Part shown: positions 27,160 through 35,756 of the stretch, piece after piece | Numbering within the stretch: the stretch's first letter is position 1 | How the letters are laid out: each line of letters opens with the position of its first letter | From: Halomarina salina | Lineage (GTDB): Archaea > Halobacteriota > Halobacteria > Halobacteriales > Haloarculaceae | Reading direction: 5' to 3' | DNA: 64,000 nucleotides | Assembly (NCBI RefSeq): GCF_023074835.1 | Contig: NZ_JALLGW010000001.1 | Span: 124,001-188,000, forward strand | Notes under the pieces: generated by a model | Seen by the model: the letters and a program-made list of their open reading frames with translations, nothing else | Database searches by the model: none | Told to the model about the DNA's origin: nothing | Program-made: the position numbers and the translations under genes

Positions 27160-28155
27160 ATGACGCTGTACGCTGCGCTCCGCGAGGTGCTCCTCGTCGT
27201 CCGTGACGAGCGCGAGACCCCCACCGTCGAGCGACGGCGGACCGACTACGATATCGCGTGCCTCGCCGCGCACCCCGACGTGCCCGACACCGTCCTGCTC
27301 GGCACCCTCGACGACGGGCTCTACCGCTCGACGGACGCCGGTGCGTCGTTCGAGCGGGTCGGCGCGGACGCGGAGATGAAACCGCGCGTGATGAGCCTCG
27401 CGGTGAACCCGAACGACCCCGACGAGTGGTGGGCCGGGACCGAACCGTCGCGCGTCTACCGCTCGACGGACGCGGGGCGGACGTGGACCGAGAAGCCCGG
27501 CCTGACCGACCTCCCGAGCGCCGAGGACTGGTACTTCCCGCCGCGCCCCGACACCCACCACGTCCGATGGCTGGAGGTGGACCCGGGCGACCCATCCCAT
27601 CTCTACGTCGGCATCGAGGCCGGCGCGCTCGTCCAGACGTTCGACCGCGGCGAGACGTGGGAGGACAAGGTCGCCACCTCGCGGTTCGACAACCACTCGC
27701 TCGCGACCCATCGAGGAGCGCCCGAACGCGTCTACTCCGCCGCTGGCGACGGCTACGCCGAGAGCCACGACCGCGGCGCGACGTGGCAGTACCCGCAGGC
27801 CGGGCTGAACCACCGCTACACGTACTCGGTGGCGGTCGACGCCGCGGACCCCGACACCGTCCTGCTCTCGTCGGCGAGCGGTCCGGGGAAGGCGCACTCG
27901 CTGCCCGCCGAGTCGTACGTCTACCGGCGCGTCGGCGACGGCGCGTGGGAGCAGGCGATGGACGGCCTCCCCGGCCCGGACGGACTCATCCGAGCGACGC
28001 TGGCGTCGGGGGCGAGCGACGAGTTCTTCGCGCTGACGAACCGCGGCCTCTTCCGGACGACAGACGCCGCCGAGTCGTGGACCGCCCTCGACGTCCCGTG
28101 GGACGAGGGCTACGAGTCGCAGGCAGGGAGTGGCCTCGTCGTGGTCGAGGACTGA
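27160..28155 (+). CDS. BNR/YVTN-repeat beta-propeller protein
   Basis: A 331-residue protein with repeated Asp-box motifs: YRSTDAGASFERV, YRSTDAGRTWTEK, FDRGETWEDK, SHDRGATWQY and FRTTDAAESWTAL, at intervals of about 40-60 residues. This is the pattern of sialidase/VPS10-type propellers. No signal peptide or catalytic sialidase residues are evident, so it is probably a cytoplasmic binding propeller. The ATG at 27160 is chosen because the stretch upstream reads poorly. Confidence 0.83.
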   Translation: MTLYAALREVLLVVRDERETPTVERRRTDYDIACLAAHPDVPDTVLLGTLDDGLYRSTDAGASFERVGADAEMKPRVMSLAVNPNDPDEWWAGTEPSRVYRSTDAGRTWTEKPGLTDLPSAEDWYFPPRPDTHHVRWLEVDPGDPSHLYVGIEAGALVQTFDRGETWEDKVATSRFDNHSLATHRGAPERVYSAAGDGYAESHDRGATWQYPQAGLNHRYTYSVAVDAADPDTVLLSSASGPGKAHSLPAESYVYRRVGDGAWEQAMDGLPGPDGLIRATLASGASDEFFALTNRGLFRTTDAAESWTALDVPWDEGYESQAGSGLVVVED

Positions 28156-28212
28156 GGTACACCGGGGTGTGACCGCAACGGTTTTTCGTCGGCTATCCGA
28201 ACGGTTCGGTCG

Positions 28213-28431
28213 ATGCCCTCCAGTGAGACCGGCCTCTTCGACAGAATCGCCAACGGCTTCCTCGACCTCGAACTGTTCGTCGGGTTGCTCGTCTGTTCGG
28301 GCGCACTCGGCTACCTCGCGTACGAGTCGCTGCTGTCCGCGACGAGCGACGTACTCGCCGTCGCGGGTGGCGGTGCGGTCGGCGTGCTCTCGGCGGTCGT
28401 TCTCGTGACACTGGCGCGTCGTGTGGTCTGA
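28213..28431 (+). CDS. small two-helix membrane protein
   Basis: A 72-residue protein with an N-terminal amphipathic segment and two hydrophobic helices (about 18-38 and 46-68) ending in basic ARRVV. A tttttcg box lies 27 nt upstream. The family is not recognised. Confidence 0.65.
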   Translation: MPSSETGLFDRIANGFLDLELFVGLLVCSGALGYLAYESLLSATSDVLAVAGGGAVGVLSAVVLVTLARRVV

Positions 28432-28532
28432 GCACGGAGCAGTCCGAGCGACCGGGCGACGTGCACTGGACGCACCGACAGGCCACGACCGAACCGGGAA
28501 GATATTTCCGCTACCGTGTCGGAGTCCCGCCA

Positions 28533-29615
28533 ATGCACGACTTCGTCGTCGTGGGTGCGGGGCCCGCCGGGGCGCGGTTCGCCCGGAGCGCGGCCGACCG
28601 CGGCCGCGACGTCCTCGTCCTCGAACAGGGCGAGATCGGTCTCCCCCTCGCCTGCTCGGGGCACGTCAGCCTCGACGTCTGGGAGTACGTCCCCGACGAG
28701 GCGCGCGACGAACTGTTCCAGAACGACATCTACGGCGCGCGGTTCCACGTCGGCGGCCCCGAGACGGCCGGTGAACCGTTCTACAAGCGCGAGGTCATCT
28801 CGAACGCCATCGACCGGGTCGGTCTCGACAAGGCGCTCGCCCGCGCGGCCGGCGACGCGGGGGCCGACGTCCGTGACGAACACACCGTCACCGACGTCGA
28901 GGAGCGACGCGACCGGGTCGTCGTCACCGCGAGCGGTCCCGACGGCGTCGACGTCCACGAGGCGCGGATGGTCGTCGGCGCGGACGGCCCCCGCTCGCGC
29001 GTTCGCGAAGCCTGTGACCTCCCCGAACCCCGCGAGTTCCTCCACGGCGTCCTCGGGTTCGACACCGAACCGGACGCACAGGACTACGTCGACGTCCACC
29101 TCACCGTCCCGCGCTTTTTCGCGTGGCGCATCCCGCGTGGCGACGACGGCGTGGAGTACGGCCTCGCCGCGAAACCGGGTGACGACGTCTCGGGTCGCTT
29201 CGACCGCCTCTGTGAGGAGTACGGCGTCACGCTCGACCGCCGGTGCTCGGGGCTTATCCCCATCGGCCCGCCGAAGCGGGTGACCGGCCACCGGAGCCTC
29301 CTCGTCGGCGACGCGGCCGGGCAGACGAAGCCGTTCACCGGCGGGGGCATCCTCTACGGGATGCGCGCCGCCGACCACGCCGCCCGCGAGGTGAACCCCG
29401 AGTGGCCCGCCACGCTCGACGACTACGAGGACGCGTGGCGCTCGGAACTGAAGAACGAGATTCGCCTCGGCCACGCGGTCCGACTCGCCTACTCGCTCCC
29501 GAGACCCGTCCAGCGAGCGGGACTGCGGGCGCTGTCGGGGGAGATCGCCGTCCACATGGACCGCCCCTCGACGCTGTTCACCCGCGAGGGGTTGCGGGCG
29601 CTGGTCGGGCGCTGA
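28533..29615 (+). CDS. geranylgeranyl reductase family flavoprotein
   Basis: A 360-residue FAD-dependent protein. It has VVVGAGPAGARFARSAADRG (Rossmann GxGxxG), EQGEIGLPLACSGHVS (family substrate/FAD motif with Cys), and VGDAAGQTKPFTGGGILYGMRAADHAA, the C-terminal FAD-binding motif. Members reduce isoprenoid chains, including archaeal membrane lipids (digeranylgeranylglycerophospholipid reductase) or menaquinone. Which substrate this one uses is not clear. A gatattt box 29 nt upstream supports the ATG at 28533. Confidence 0.9.
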   Translation: MHDFVVVGAGPAGARFARSAADRGRDVLVLEQGEIGLPLACSGHVSLDVWEYVPDEARDELFQNDIYGARFHVGGPETAGEPFYKREVISNAIDRVGLDKALARAAGDAGADVRDEHTVTDVEERRDRVVVTASGPDGVDVHEARMVVGADGPRSRVREACDLPEPREFLHGVLGFDTEPDAQDYVDVHLTVPRFFAWRIPRGDDGVEYGLAAKPGDDVSGRFDRLCEEYGVTLDRRCSGLIPIGPPKRVTGHRSLLVGDAAGQTKPFTGGGILYGMRAADHAAREVNPEWPATLDDYEDAWRSELKNEIRLGHAVRLAYSLPRPVQRAGLRALSGEIAVHMDRPSTLFTREGLRALVGR

Positions 29616-29672
29616 CGTCCGTCGACACTCTGCGACGCAAGAATTATGCCCGCAACGGTCCCCTCACGGGGT

Positions 29673-30029
29673 ATGGGTCTAATGGACAAGCTCATCGGTG
29701 GGCGCGGCACGCGCAGCACCGACGAGTACGTCGAACTCGACGTCGACGACTTCGAGGCCGAGTCGGGCGGTGCCGGGACGAGCATCCACATCGCCAAGAT
29801 CGGTGACAAGCAGGACATCATCGCCATCAAGGACGCCGTCTACGACGGCGACATCGTCGTCGCGGACATCACGCGACACACGACGAGCGACCGGACGATG
29901 GAGCACATCTCGGACGAACTGAAGCAGGTCGCTCGCGAGGTCGGTGGCGACATCGTCCAGAAGGACGACGACCAGCTCATCATCACGCCGACGGGCGTGA
30001 AGATCAGCCGCGAGAAGCTGACGCGGTAG
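29673..30029 (+). CDS. sepF: cell division protein SepF
   Basis: A 118-residue archaeal SepF. It has an N-terminal membrane-targeting amphipathic helix (MGLMDKLIGG), an acidic linker, then the DUF552 core with IHIAKIGDKQDIIAIKDAVYDGDIVVADI and a C-terminal beta segment. In Haloferax volcanii SepF anchors FtsZ2 at the division site. No ftsZ gene is in the window. The start at 29673 is used because an AT-rich box (gaattatg) lies about 29 nt upstream and an earlier ATG falls inside that box. Confidence 0.92.
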   Translation: MGLMDKLIGGRGTRSTDEYVELDVDDFEAESGGAGTSIHIAKIGDKQDIIAIKDAVYDGDIVVADITRHTTSDRTMEHISDELKQVAREVGGDIVQKDDDQLIITPTGVKISREKLTR

Positions 30030-30165
30030 TCACGCCACTGCCCGATTCTGCGGTCGAGCCTCACGGCGACCGCTCGCTCTCTCCGCTCTCGGACCGCCAG
30101 CGACGCTACCGACGAGCCAGCGACGCCACTGTCGGCGGTGAACGCGTGGCGAGTGGACGGTCGCC

Positions 30166-30546
30166 TCAGAAGTCGGGAGAGTCGTCCTCGACCGCGCGCT
30201 TCAGCGACTCGCGGCGACTCTTCGCGTCGCGTCCGGTCGCTTCGAGCAGGAACTCGTTCTTCGCCGAGACGGCCTCGCCCGCGGACTCGAGGTCTTCGGG
30301 CGACAGTTCGGCGGGGTCGCGCTCGACGAAGTCGACGGCGAGTTTGTCCTTCTTCCCGGAGTACGAGACCGCACCGGCGACGATCCGTTCGAAGACCGGG
30401 TTCGAGGGCTCGCCGACCACGTAGAGGTCGCTGCCCTTGAACTCCTCCGTCTCCGTGATGGGGCCGAAGTAGTCCTCCACGCTCGCTTTGAGGTCGGGCA
30501 TTCGGTCTTCGAGGTGTTCACCGCGGCGCATCTTGTACTCGCGCAT
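30166..30546 (-). CDS. DUF5611 family protein
   Basis: A 126-residue haloarchaeal protein starting MREYKMRRGEHLEDRMP, with the family body LYVVGEPSNPVFERIVAGAVSYSGKKDKLAVDFVERDP. It has no membrane segment or metal motif. I know this family only as conserved in euryarchaea, with no function. It is followed on the same strand, across a 26-nt gap upstream, by the zinc-ribbon gene and may share its transcript. Confidence 0.85.
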   Translation of the reverse strand: MREYKMRRGEHLEDRMPDLKASVEDYFGPITETEEFKGSDLYVVGEPSNPVFERIVAGAVSYSGKKDKLAVDFVERDPAELSPEDLESAGEAVSAKNEFLLEATGRDAKSRRESLKRAVEDDSPDF

Positions 30547-30572
30547 AGTTGAGTGCGTAGACGAGGGAGGGT

Positions 30573-31559
30573 TTAGGGGTTCCGTTCACTGACGAGGTAC
30601 CCGGAGTGACAGTCGGGACAGGCGTCACCCTTCCGGAGCGAGACGGCCTTCGCGGGGCTCTGGAACCCGCAGTTCCGACACCACAGCATCGTCTTCCCGT
30701 CTGCGACGGCCGCGGTCTCCTCGAACTCGGGACCGTCGTCGGCGTCGTCGCCGTCCGCGTCCGGCGCCTCGACCTCGGCGTCGCTCCGACCGTTGCCCAT
30801 CACCTCGGCGACGGTCGGGCCGTCGTCCTCGTCCTCGTCGTCGGGACGGTCGAGGAGTCGGTCGGGGTCCCACGGCCGGTATCGCTGGTCGTCGTGCGCG
30901 GGCCACTCGCCGTACTCCCGCTCTTCGGGCGCGTCGGTGAGGATGACGGCGTCGTCGTCGGACGGCTCCCCATCCTGACCGTCTGCCGAGGTCGCCTCGG
31001 CCCCGTCGTCGGTGTCGCCCGGAGCGTCGGCCGCGTCGCTCGGCGCTCCCTGGTCGGTCGCCGCTGCGGCCGTCTCCTCTACGTCCGCGGTCTCGTCGAG
31101 GCCGCCGACCTCGGTGGACGCCTCGCTCTCGACGAGTTCGGCCCCCTCGTCGGGAATCTCGTCGTCGGCTTCGACCGTCTCGTCGGCCAGCGCCTCGTCG
31201 ACGACGGACTCGTCGACCGCCGGGTCCTCCACTCCGGTGTCCCCCAGCGTACCCTCGTCGTCCGCGACCGACCCACCCTCCTCGAAGAAGACCGCCTCGT
31301 CGTCGTCGTCAGCCGACGGAGCGAAGCGGTCGTCGGCCGCGTCGACCTCGCCCGTGTCGGCCAGATCGGCGTCGACCGAGTCCGCGTCGACGATACTCGT
31401 CACCTCGGTGTTCTCCGAGAGCACCCGCTCGGCACCGCAGCGGTCGCAGACGGCGACCTCGCGGATGGAGGTGACCACCTCGCTGCCGCGCTCCTCGCGG
31501 TCGCGGACGACCTCGTAGTCGTCGAACGCGTGACCGAGGAGCGAACACGTAAGCGCCAT
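30573..31559 (-). CDS. split zinc-ribbon protein with long acidic linker (DUF7093-type)
   Basis: A 328-residue protein. The N-terminal domain has one Cys pair (VAVCDRCGAERVL). The last 45 residues carry CRNCGFQSPAKAVSLRKGDACPDCHSGYL, a complete zinc ribbon. Between them lie about 220 residues dominated by Asp, Glu, Ala and Val, probably disordered. The ends match a haloarchaeal family I believe is DUF7093. The arrangement suggests a tethered nucleic-acid or protein-binding module. A ctttatg box lies about 26 nt upstream of the start. Confidence 0.82.
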   Translation of the reverse strand: MALTCSLLGHAFDDYEVVRDREERGSEVVTSIREVAVCDRCGAERVLSENTEVTSIVDADSVDADLADTGEVDAADDRFAPSADDDDEAVFFEEGGSVADDEGTLGDTGVEDPAVDESVVDEALADETVEADDEIPDEGAELVESEASTEVGGLDETADVEETAAAATDQGAPSDAADAPGDTDDGAEATSADGQDGEPSDDDAVILTDAPEEREYGEWPAHDDQRYRPWDPDRLLDRPDDEDEDDGPTVAEVMGNGRSDAEVEAPDADGDDADDGPEFEETAAVADGKTMLWCRNCGFQSPAKAVSLRKGDACPDCHSGYLVSERNP

Positions 31560-31656
31560 TGGCTCTTTCTACCGCGTTCGATACATAAAGGCTACTCCTT
31601 GGCGGTCCCCGCACCGACCGCCACACGTTAAGAGAGCGGCCGTGGTACCCGGACGT

Positions 31657-31950
31657 ATGCGCGCCAAGCGGGAGTACCGGAACCGCGACGACACCGAGGT
31701 CGGGGTGCTCGACACCCTCGTCGGTCACGGGGAGGGGATGACCGTGTTCGAACTGCGGACGCGCGTCGACGTCGAAATCGACGCGCTGGAGGAGGCGCTG
31801 GCCGGTCTGAAGGAGGACAGCCTCATCACGACCACCCGGGAGGACGGCCGGCTGGTCATCCGGCCCGCGGACCGGGTGGTCCCCGACGTGGACGACGAGG
31901 ACGACGACGAGTCGCTCGTCGACCGACTGCGCGAGCGGTTCCCGTTCTGA
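31657..31950 (+). CDS. DUF6432 family winged-helix protein
   Basis: A 97-residue protein starting MRAKREYRNRDDTEVGVLDTLV, with winged-helix features (GMTVFELRTRVDVEIDALEEALAGLKEDSLI) and an acidic tail. This matches DUF6432, a small haloarchaeal DNA-binding-like family. A gttaaga box 27 nt before the ATG at 31657 supports the start. It is divergent from the zinc-ribbon gene. Confidence 0.85.
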   Translation: MRAKREYRNRDDTEVGVLDTLVGHGEGMTVFELRTRVDVEIDALEEALAGLKEDSLITTTREDGRLVIRPADRVVPDVDDEDDDESLVDRLRERFPF

Positions 31951-32101
31951 GGGGTCGCCCCCGGTCCGAGTCGGGGTGATATCCACGCCGAGTAGCGGCC
32001 GGTCTCGCGGTCGGCGGGCGTCGGAGCCTGGGTCGACAGGAGTCGGAGCCGGGAGTCGTGAGACCGGTGGCGTCTTACTCCGAGCGGGACAACGTCGGGG
32101 T

Positions 32102-33205
32102 ATGACTGTCATCGAGGAGGCGCACACCGATCACGGAGCGACGTTCCGGACGGTCGGTGGCCGTCGCGTCGTCGAGGACTACGGGCGACCAGAACGCACC
32201 CACCGCGCGGTCCGCAACGGCGTCGGCGTCTGCGAGATGGGCTACGGCGTCGTCGAGGTCACGGGCGAGGACCGCGTCGACTTCGTCGACAACGCCGTCT
32301 CCAACCGCGTCTCGGCGGCGGACGGCGAAGGTGTCTACGCTCTGCTGCTCGACCCACAGGGGCGCATCACCACCGACCTCTACGTCTACACGACCGAGGA
32401 GCGACTGCTCGTGTTCTGTCCGCCCGACCGGGCCGAACCGCTCGCGACCCAGTGGCGCGAGAACACGTTCATCCAGGACGTCTCCATCCGCGTGGCGAAC
32501 GACGACTTCGGCGTCTTCGGCGTCCACGGCCCCCACGCGACCGAGAAGGTCGCGTCCGTCCTGAACCGGGCGGGCGCGCCCGAACCCGCGCTCACCTTCG
32601 TCCGCGGGTCGATGGGCGACGCCGGCGTCACCGTCGTCGCGAGCGACTGCCCGACCGGCGAGGACGGCTACGAGGTCATCTGCGCGGCCGACGCCGCGAG
32701 CGAGGTGTTCGAGACGCTCGTCGTCCGGGGGAACAACGCCGCGCCGTTCGGCTACCGGACGTGGGAGACGCTCACCCTGGAAGCCGGGACGCCGCTGTTC
32801 GACACCGAACTGTCGGGGAAGGTCCCGAACGTCGCGGGCGTCCGGAACGCGCTGGACTTCGAGAAGGGCTGTTACGTCGGGCAGGAGGTCGTCTCGAAGG
32901 TCGAGAACGTCGGCCAGCCCTCCCAGCGACTCGTCGGCCTCGCGCCCGAGGCCGTCCCGGAGGCCGGTGCGCCCGTGTTCGCGGGCGACGACGAGGTGGG
33001 CGAGGTGACCCGCGCCGTCGCGGGACCGAGCTACGAGGCCCCCGTCGCGTTCGCGTACGTCACGTTCGACGCCGCGAGCGACGTGACGAGCGTCGGCGCG
33101 CCGGAGGGAGCGGGAGCCGACACGGTTCCGACCGACGTCGTCTCGCTCCCGTTCGTCGAGGGCAGCGGCCGGTCGGCACGCCTCCCGACGTACCCCAGCG
33201 AGTGA
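32102..33205 (+). CDS. ygfZ: YgfZ/GcvT-like tetrahydrofolate-binding protein
   Basis: A 367-residue protein of the aminomethyltransferase fold. Near residue 255 it has the hallmark KGCYVGQEVVSK of YgfZ/IbaG-type folate-dependent iron-sulfur maintenance proteins. The N-terminal region (TGEDRVDFVDNAVSNRV, YALLLDPQGRITTDLYVY) is typical of the GcvT superfamily. The Cys in GCYxGQE favours YgfZ rather than glycine-cleavage T-protein, and no glycine-cleavage genes are nearby. Haloarchaeal annotations often call it aminomethyltransferase. Confidence 0.85.
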   Translation: MTVIEEAHTDHGATFRTVGGRRVVEDYGRPERTHRAVRNGVGVCEMGYGVVEVTGEDRVDFVDNAVSNRVSAADGEGVYALLLDPQGRITTDLYVYTTEERLLVFCPPDRAEPLATQWRENTFIQDVSIRVANDDFGVFGVHGPHATEKVASVLNRAGAPEPALTFVRGSMGDAGVTVVASDCPTGEDGYEVICAADAASEVFETLVVRGNNAAPFGYRTWETLTLEAGTPLFDTELSGKVPNVAGVRNALDFEKGCYVGQEVVSKVENVGQPSQRLVGLAPEAVPEAGAPVFAGDDEVGEVTRAVAGPSYEAPVAFAYVTFDAASDVTSVGAPEGAGADTVPTDVVSLPFVEGSGRSARLPTYPSE

Positions 33206-33373
33206 CGGGCCGACCCCAGTAGGCGGCGAGCCAGCGACGCGTGGTTCTGGCGAGAGGAGGACCGAAACGTATCGAATTTGGATTATGTCGCCCGTCGCAG
33301 TCGGTGCGAGCGCGTCGCAACCGGCGCGAACGGGGAGAAGGAATATACTCTCCGGCGTCGAGTTATGTCAGTA

Positions 33374-34045
33374 ATGAGGACGAAGCTGGTAGCGGTTGCG
33401 CTCGCGGTACTCGTCGTGCTGTCGGGCTGTAGCGCCATCGACATCAATCGACCCGCGGACAACGCGTCGAACACGACCGAGGCACCCGGCGGGGCGGGTG
33501 CACCCGCAGAGGGAACGGACGACGCCGAGACGGGCGACGCGGACGAGACGGTGACCGAGCAGGCGGCCGACCCGGCGACCCGGACGGCGACGGCGGACGC
33601 CGGGACGACGGAGCCGACGGCCACACCCGCCTCGAACGTACTCCGACTCAGCAACGGCGACGACGAGGACTACGTCGTCGCGGTCACGGTGACGAAGGGG
33701 CCCATCGAGGCGGTCAAACTCCACAACGGGGACGACTCGACGGACATCGTCGTCCTCGACGGGCGCTCCGTCGACGACGTGCTCACCGCCGACACCGTCG
33801 ACGTCGAACCCATCGAGGTCGTCCAGGCCAGCCAGGAGTTCGCGGTCGACTCCGGCGAGACCGTCACCGAGACGCTGCCCGGCGGCGAGCGCCGACACGT
33901 CCTCGTCGAGCTACTGACCGACGACGAGGCGGCGACCGTCGTCGGCGCGGGCGTCGTGACGTGCACCGCGGGCGACACGATTGGCGAAGTGTCGGTCATC
34001 GTCGACGGTGACGACGTGGAAGTGACGCGGCAGTGCGGCGACTGA
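33374..34045 (+). CDS. secreted lipoprotein of unknown function
   Basis: A 223-residue lipoprotein with signal MRTKLVAVALAVLVVLSGC (lipobox LSGC). A Thr/Glu/Ala-rich spacer of about 70 residues follows, then an extracellular beta-rich domain (VLRLSNGDDEDYVVAVTVTKG onward). A gaatatac box centred near 33346 sits about 28 nt upstream of 33374, which favours this ATG over the one at 33365. The family is not recognised. Confidence 0.75.
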   Translation: MRTKLVAVALAVLVVLSGCSAIDINRPADNASNTTEAPGGAGAPAEGTDDAETGDADETVTEQAADPATRTATADAGTTEPTATPASNVLRLSNGDDEDYVVAVTVTKGPIEAVKLHNGDDSTDIVVLDGRSVDDVLTADTVDVEPIEVVQASQEFAVDSGETVTETLPGGERRHVLVELLTDDEAATVVGAGVVTCTAGDTIGEVSVIVDGDDVEVTRQCGD

Positions 34046-34093
34046 GGAGGAGTAGACCGGCCGTACCCACTCGAAGAGTGCAGTGCGGACGGC

Positions 34094-34579
34094 TCAGAAC
34101 GTCTGTTCGTAGAGGTCGTCGCCGACGTGGTGGAGCGACTCGACGACCTTCCCCGAGTCGCCGACGAGGTCCGACCCGGATTCGAGGGCGCGGCCGACCG
34201 CGAGCACCTTGCCGTGGGTCTCCTCGGCGATGGCGACGAGGTCGCCGCTCTCGATGCGGTCGTCGGCCTCGACGATGCCGGGACGCATCACGTCCGCGCC
34301 GCCCGAGACGAACGACACCGCGCCCGCGTCGACGGTGACGACGTTCTTCTCCGGGGGGAACGCGTTCGCGCCGCGGACGGTGAGGAACGGTTCGTCGTCG
34401 TCGCCGAAGTACGCGACCAGCGGGTCGCCGTCGACGAGGACGAGGTTCGTGTCGGCGTCCTCGAACTCGACGTGTTCGAACGAGTCGCCCGTCAGGTCGA
34501 CGCCGAGGCCCTCGCTGAGCGCCTCCTCGATGCGCCGTATCTCGTCGCTCCGGAGGTGATGGCGGGACTTCACCTGCAT
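34094..34579 (-). CDS. PUA domain RNA-binding protein
   Basis: A 161-residue protein with an N-terminal pre-PUA domain (MQVKSRHHLRSDEIRRIEEALSE) and a C-terminal PUA domain (VTVDAGAVSFVSGGADVMRPGIVEADDRIESGDLVAIAEE). This layout matches archaeal relatives of MCT-1/Tma20, which bind tRNA or the small ribosomal subunit during initiation and recycling. The function in Halobacteria is inferred from the family only. Confidence 0.88.
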   Translation of the reverse strand: MQVKSRHHLRSDEIRRIEEALSEGLGVDLTGDSFEHVEFEDADTNLVLVDGDPLVAYFGDDDEPFLTVRGANAFPPEKNVVTVDAGAVSFVSGGADVMRPGIVEADDRIESGDLVAIAEETHGKVLAVGRALESGSDLVGDSGKVVESLHHVGDDLYEQTF

Positions 34580-34771
34580 ACGTTCACCTCGCGCCCGGAC
34601 CGGATAAACCGCCCGACACGCGGTGCGAACGAGGGTGGCGACGACGGCGCTCTCGCCTGCCTCGACGTCGGTGTCGTGAGTCCCGTCGTCTCGGTCGCGA
34701 CGTATCCCTGCTAGTGACTGTCGTGCGTCGAGCGAAAAGCGATAAGGCGAGCGCGGCGTAGTGTCAGAACG

Positions 34772-35068
34772 ATGTGGGGCTGGCGAAAGCGTGGTGCCGA
34801 CCGCGTCGACTGTGTCGCCTGTGGGGCGTCAGTCGACCGCTCGTCCGCCCGCGAGTACGACAAAGAAGGCGACCGCTGGAACCGCGAGGCGAAGGAGTTC
34901 GAACACGTCTGCAAACCCTGCTATCGAGAGCTCTGTCACCAGCCACGGGCCGAACTGGAGACGCTGCTCCTCGACGTAGAGGGTGACGGGGGACTCAGCC
35001 GCGACGAGTTCCTCCGACGCTACGACGAACTGGTGACCGAACGCTACGGCTCGCTCGAATCGAAGTGA
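34772..35068 (+). CDS. small haloarchaeal zinc-finger protein
   Basis: A 98-residue protein with CVACGA near residue 14 and CKPCYRELC near residue 47, forming one likely zinc site. An acidic helical tail follows. It starts MWGWRKRGADRV. I recognise the type (a DUF7562-like mini zinc protein) only loosely. There is no membrane segment. A gataagg box about 27 nt upstream fits a leaderless start. Confidence 0.75.
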   Translation: MWGWRKRGADRVDCVACGASVDRSSAREYDKEGDRWNREAKEFEHVCKPCYRELCHQPRAELETLLLDVEGDGGLSRDEFLRRYDELVTERYGSLESK

Positions 35069-35174
35069 GGGACTCGTAGGCGTTCTTTTCGAGGCTGTGT
35101 ACTCTGTCGCTGAGCGAGTGTCCTGGGTGATGGTCGTTCAGGAGCGTTCTCTGGAAGAGAGTGCATCGCGAAGA

Positions 35175-35355
35175 CTTCGAAAGCCCTCGGGCGCTCCTGA
35201 AGACTCGCTCCGCTCGTCTTCCGTGCTCCCGTTCACTTCGTTCACGGGAACTCCGGTCGCGCGAGGCACGCTGCGCGCTTCGCTCGTTCCCGTGAGTCAC
35301 TCGCACCAGTGCTTGCGACCTCGTGCTTCCCGTACCGCCCTCGCCCTTTCAGTCC
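35175..35355 (+). repeat. interspersed non-coding repeat, forward copy
   Basis: The copy runs from cttcgaaagccctc (35175-35188) to ctcgccctttcagtcc (35340-35355). Both border words recur exactly, inverted, at 35660-35673 and 35568-35583. The interior is filled with small palindromes of the ttcacttcgttcac style. No terminal target duplication or transposase is visible. Confidence 0.65.
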
Positions 35356-35567
35356 TATGCTGAACTCGCTTTGCTCGTTCAGCGAGTTCCCGTTCGCTCC
35401 GCTCACGGGAACCCCAGGCCCGCGACCGCACCGCGCCTACCTTTCCCGTCGGCCGCGCACGAGCGCGCGGCCAGCCGTTGCGGTTAGCAGTGGCCGGGAG
35501 CGTGTGTCCGAACTCCGTGAGGACCGCGCGACCCGGGGAAGGGCAGGGCTGCCGGTGTTGCCCTGGC

Positions 35568-35673
35568 GGACTGAAAGGGCGAGTCGGGAGGGCGAAGCTC
35601 GGCGAAACAAGCACCGCAGCGAAGCGAGGAGCGCAGCGAGCCGCGCGAGTCCTCCCGGTGAGGGCTTTCGAAG
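35568..35673 (-). repeat. interspersed non-coding repeat, inverted copy
   Basis: It shares both borders with the forward copy on the opposite strand but has a shorter, different interior (106 nt against 181 nt). The borders are identical over 16 and 14 nt, while the interiors have diverged, so the ends appear to be the constrained part. Confidence 0.65.
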
Positions 35674-35756
35674 CGTTCTCCACTCGACCATCACCAAGGC
35701 GCACGCATCACCCTAGCCCCGACACGCCTAACTGCGCGCTCTCGCTACACGAGTCC

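Larger units (their letters stand above)
35069..35756. other. 688-nt non-coding stretch rich in palindromes
   Basis: No convincing gene is present; open frames here have non-haloarchaeal composition (Arg/Ser/Cys-rich, not acidic). The stretch holds an inverted pair of a dispersed repeat (35175-35355 and 35568-35673) and several small palindromes. Examples are CCCGT/ACGGG (35228-35248), GAACTCGCT/AGCGAGTTC (35362-35389) and the cccgttcgctccgctcacgg unit near 35390. It separates the zinc-finger gene from the RNase R-like gene. Confidence 0.7.

Noticed and set aside
28533-29615. Firm call as digeranylgeranylglycerophospholipid reductase
   Set aside because: The family motifs are clear, but haloarchaea hold several paralogues with different substrates and the context does not decide.
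35097-35704. Several open frames of 80-135 codons in the palindrome-rich gap
   Set aside because: They are Arg/Ser/Cys-rich, lack the acidic bias of neighbouring genes, span repeat copies and have no promoter or recognised homologue.
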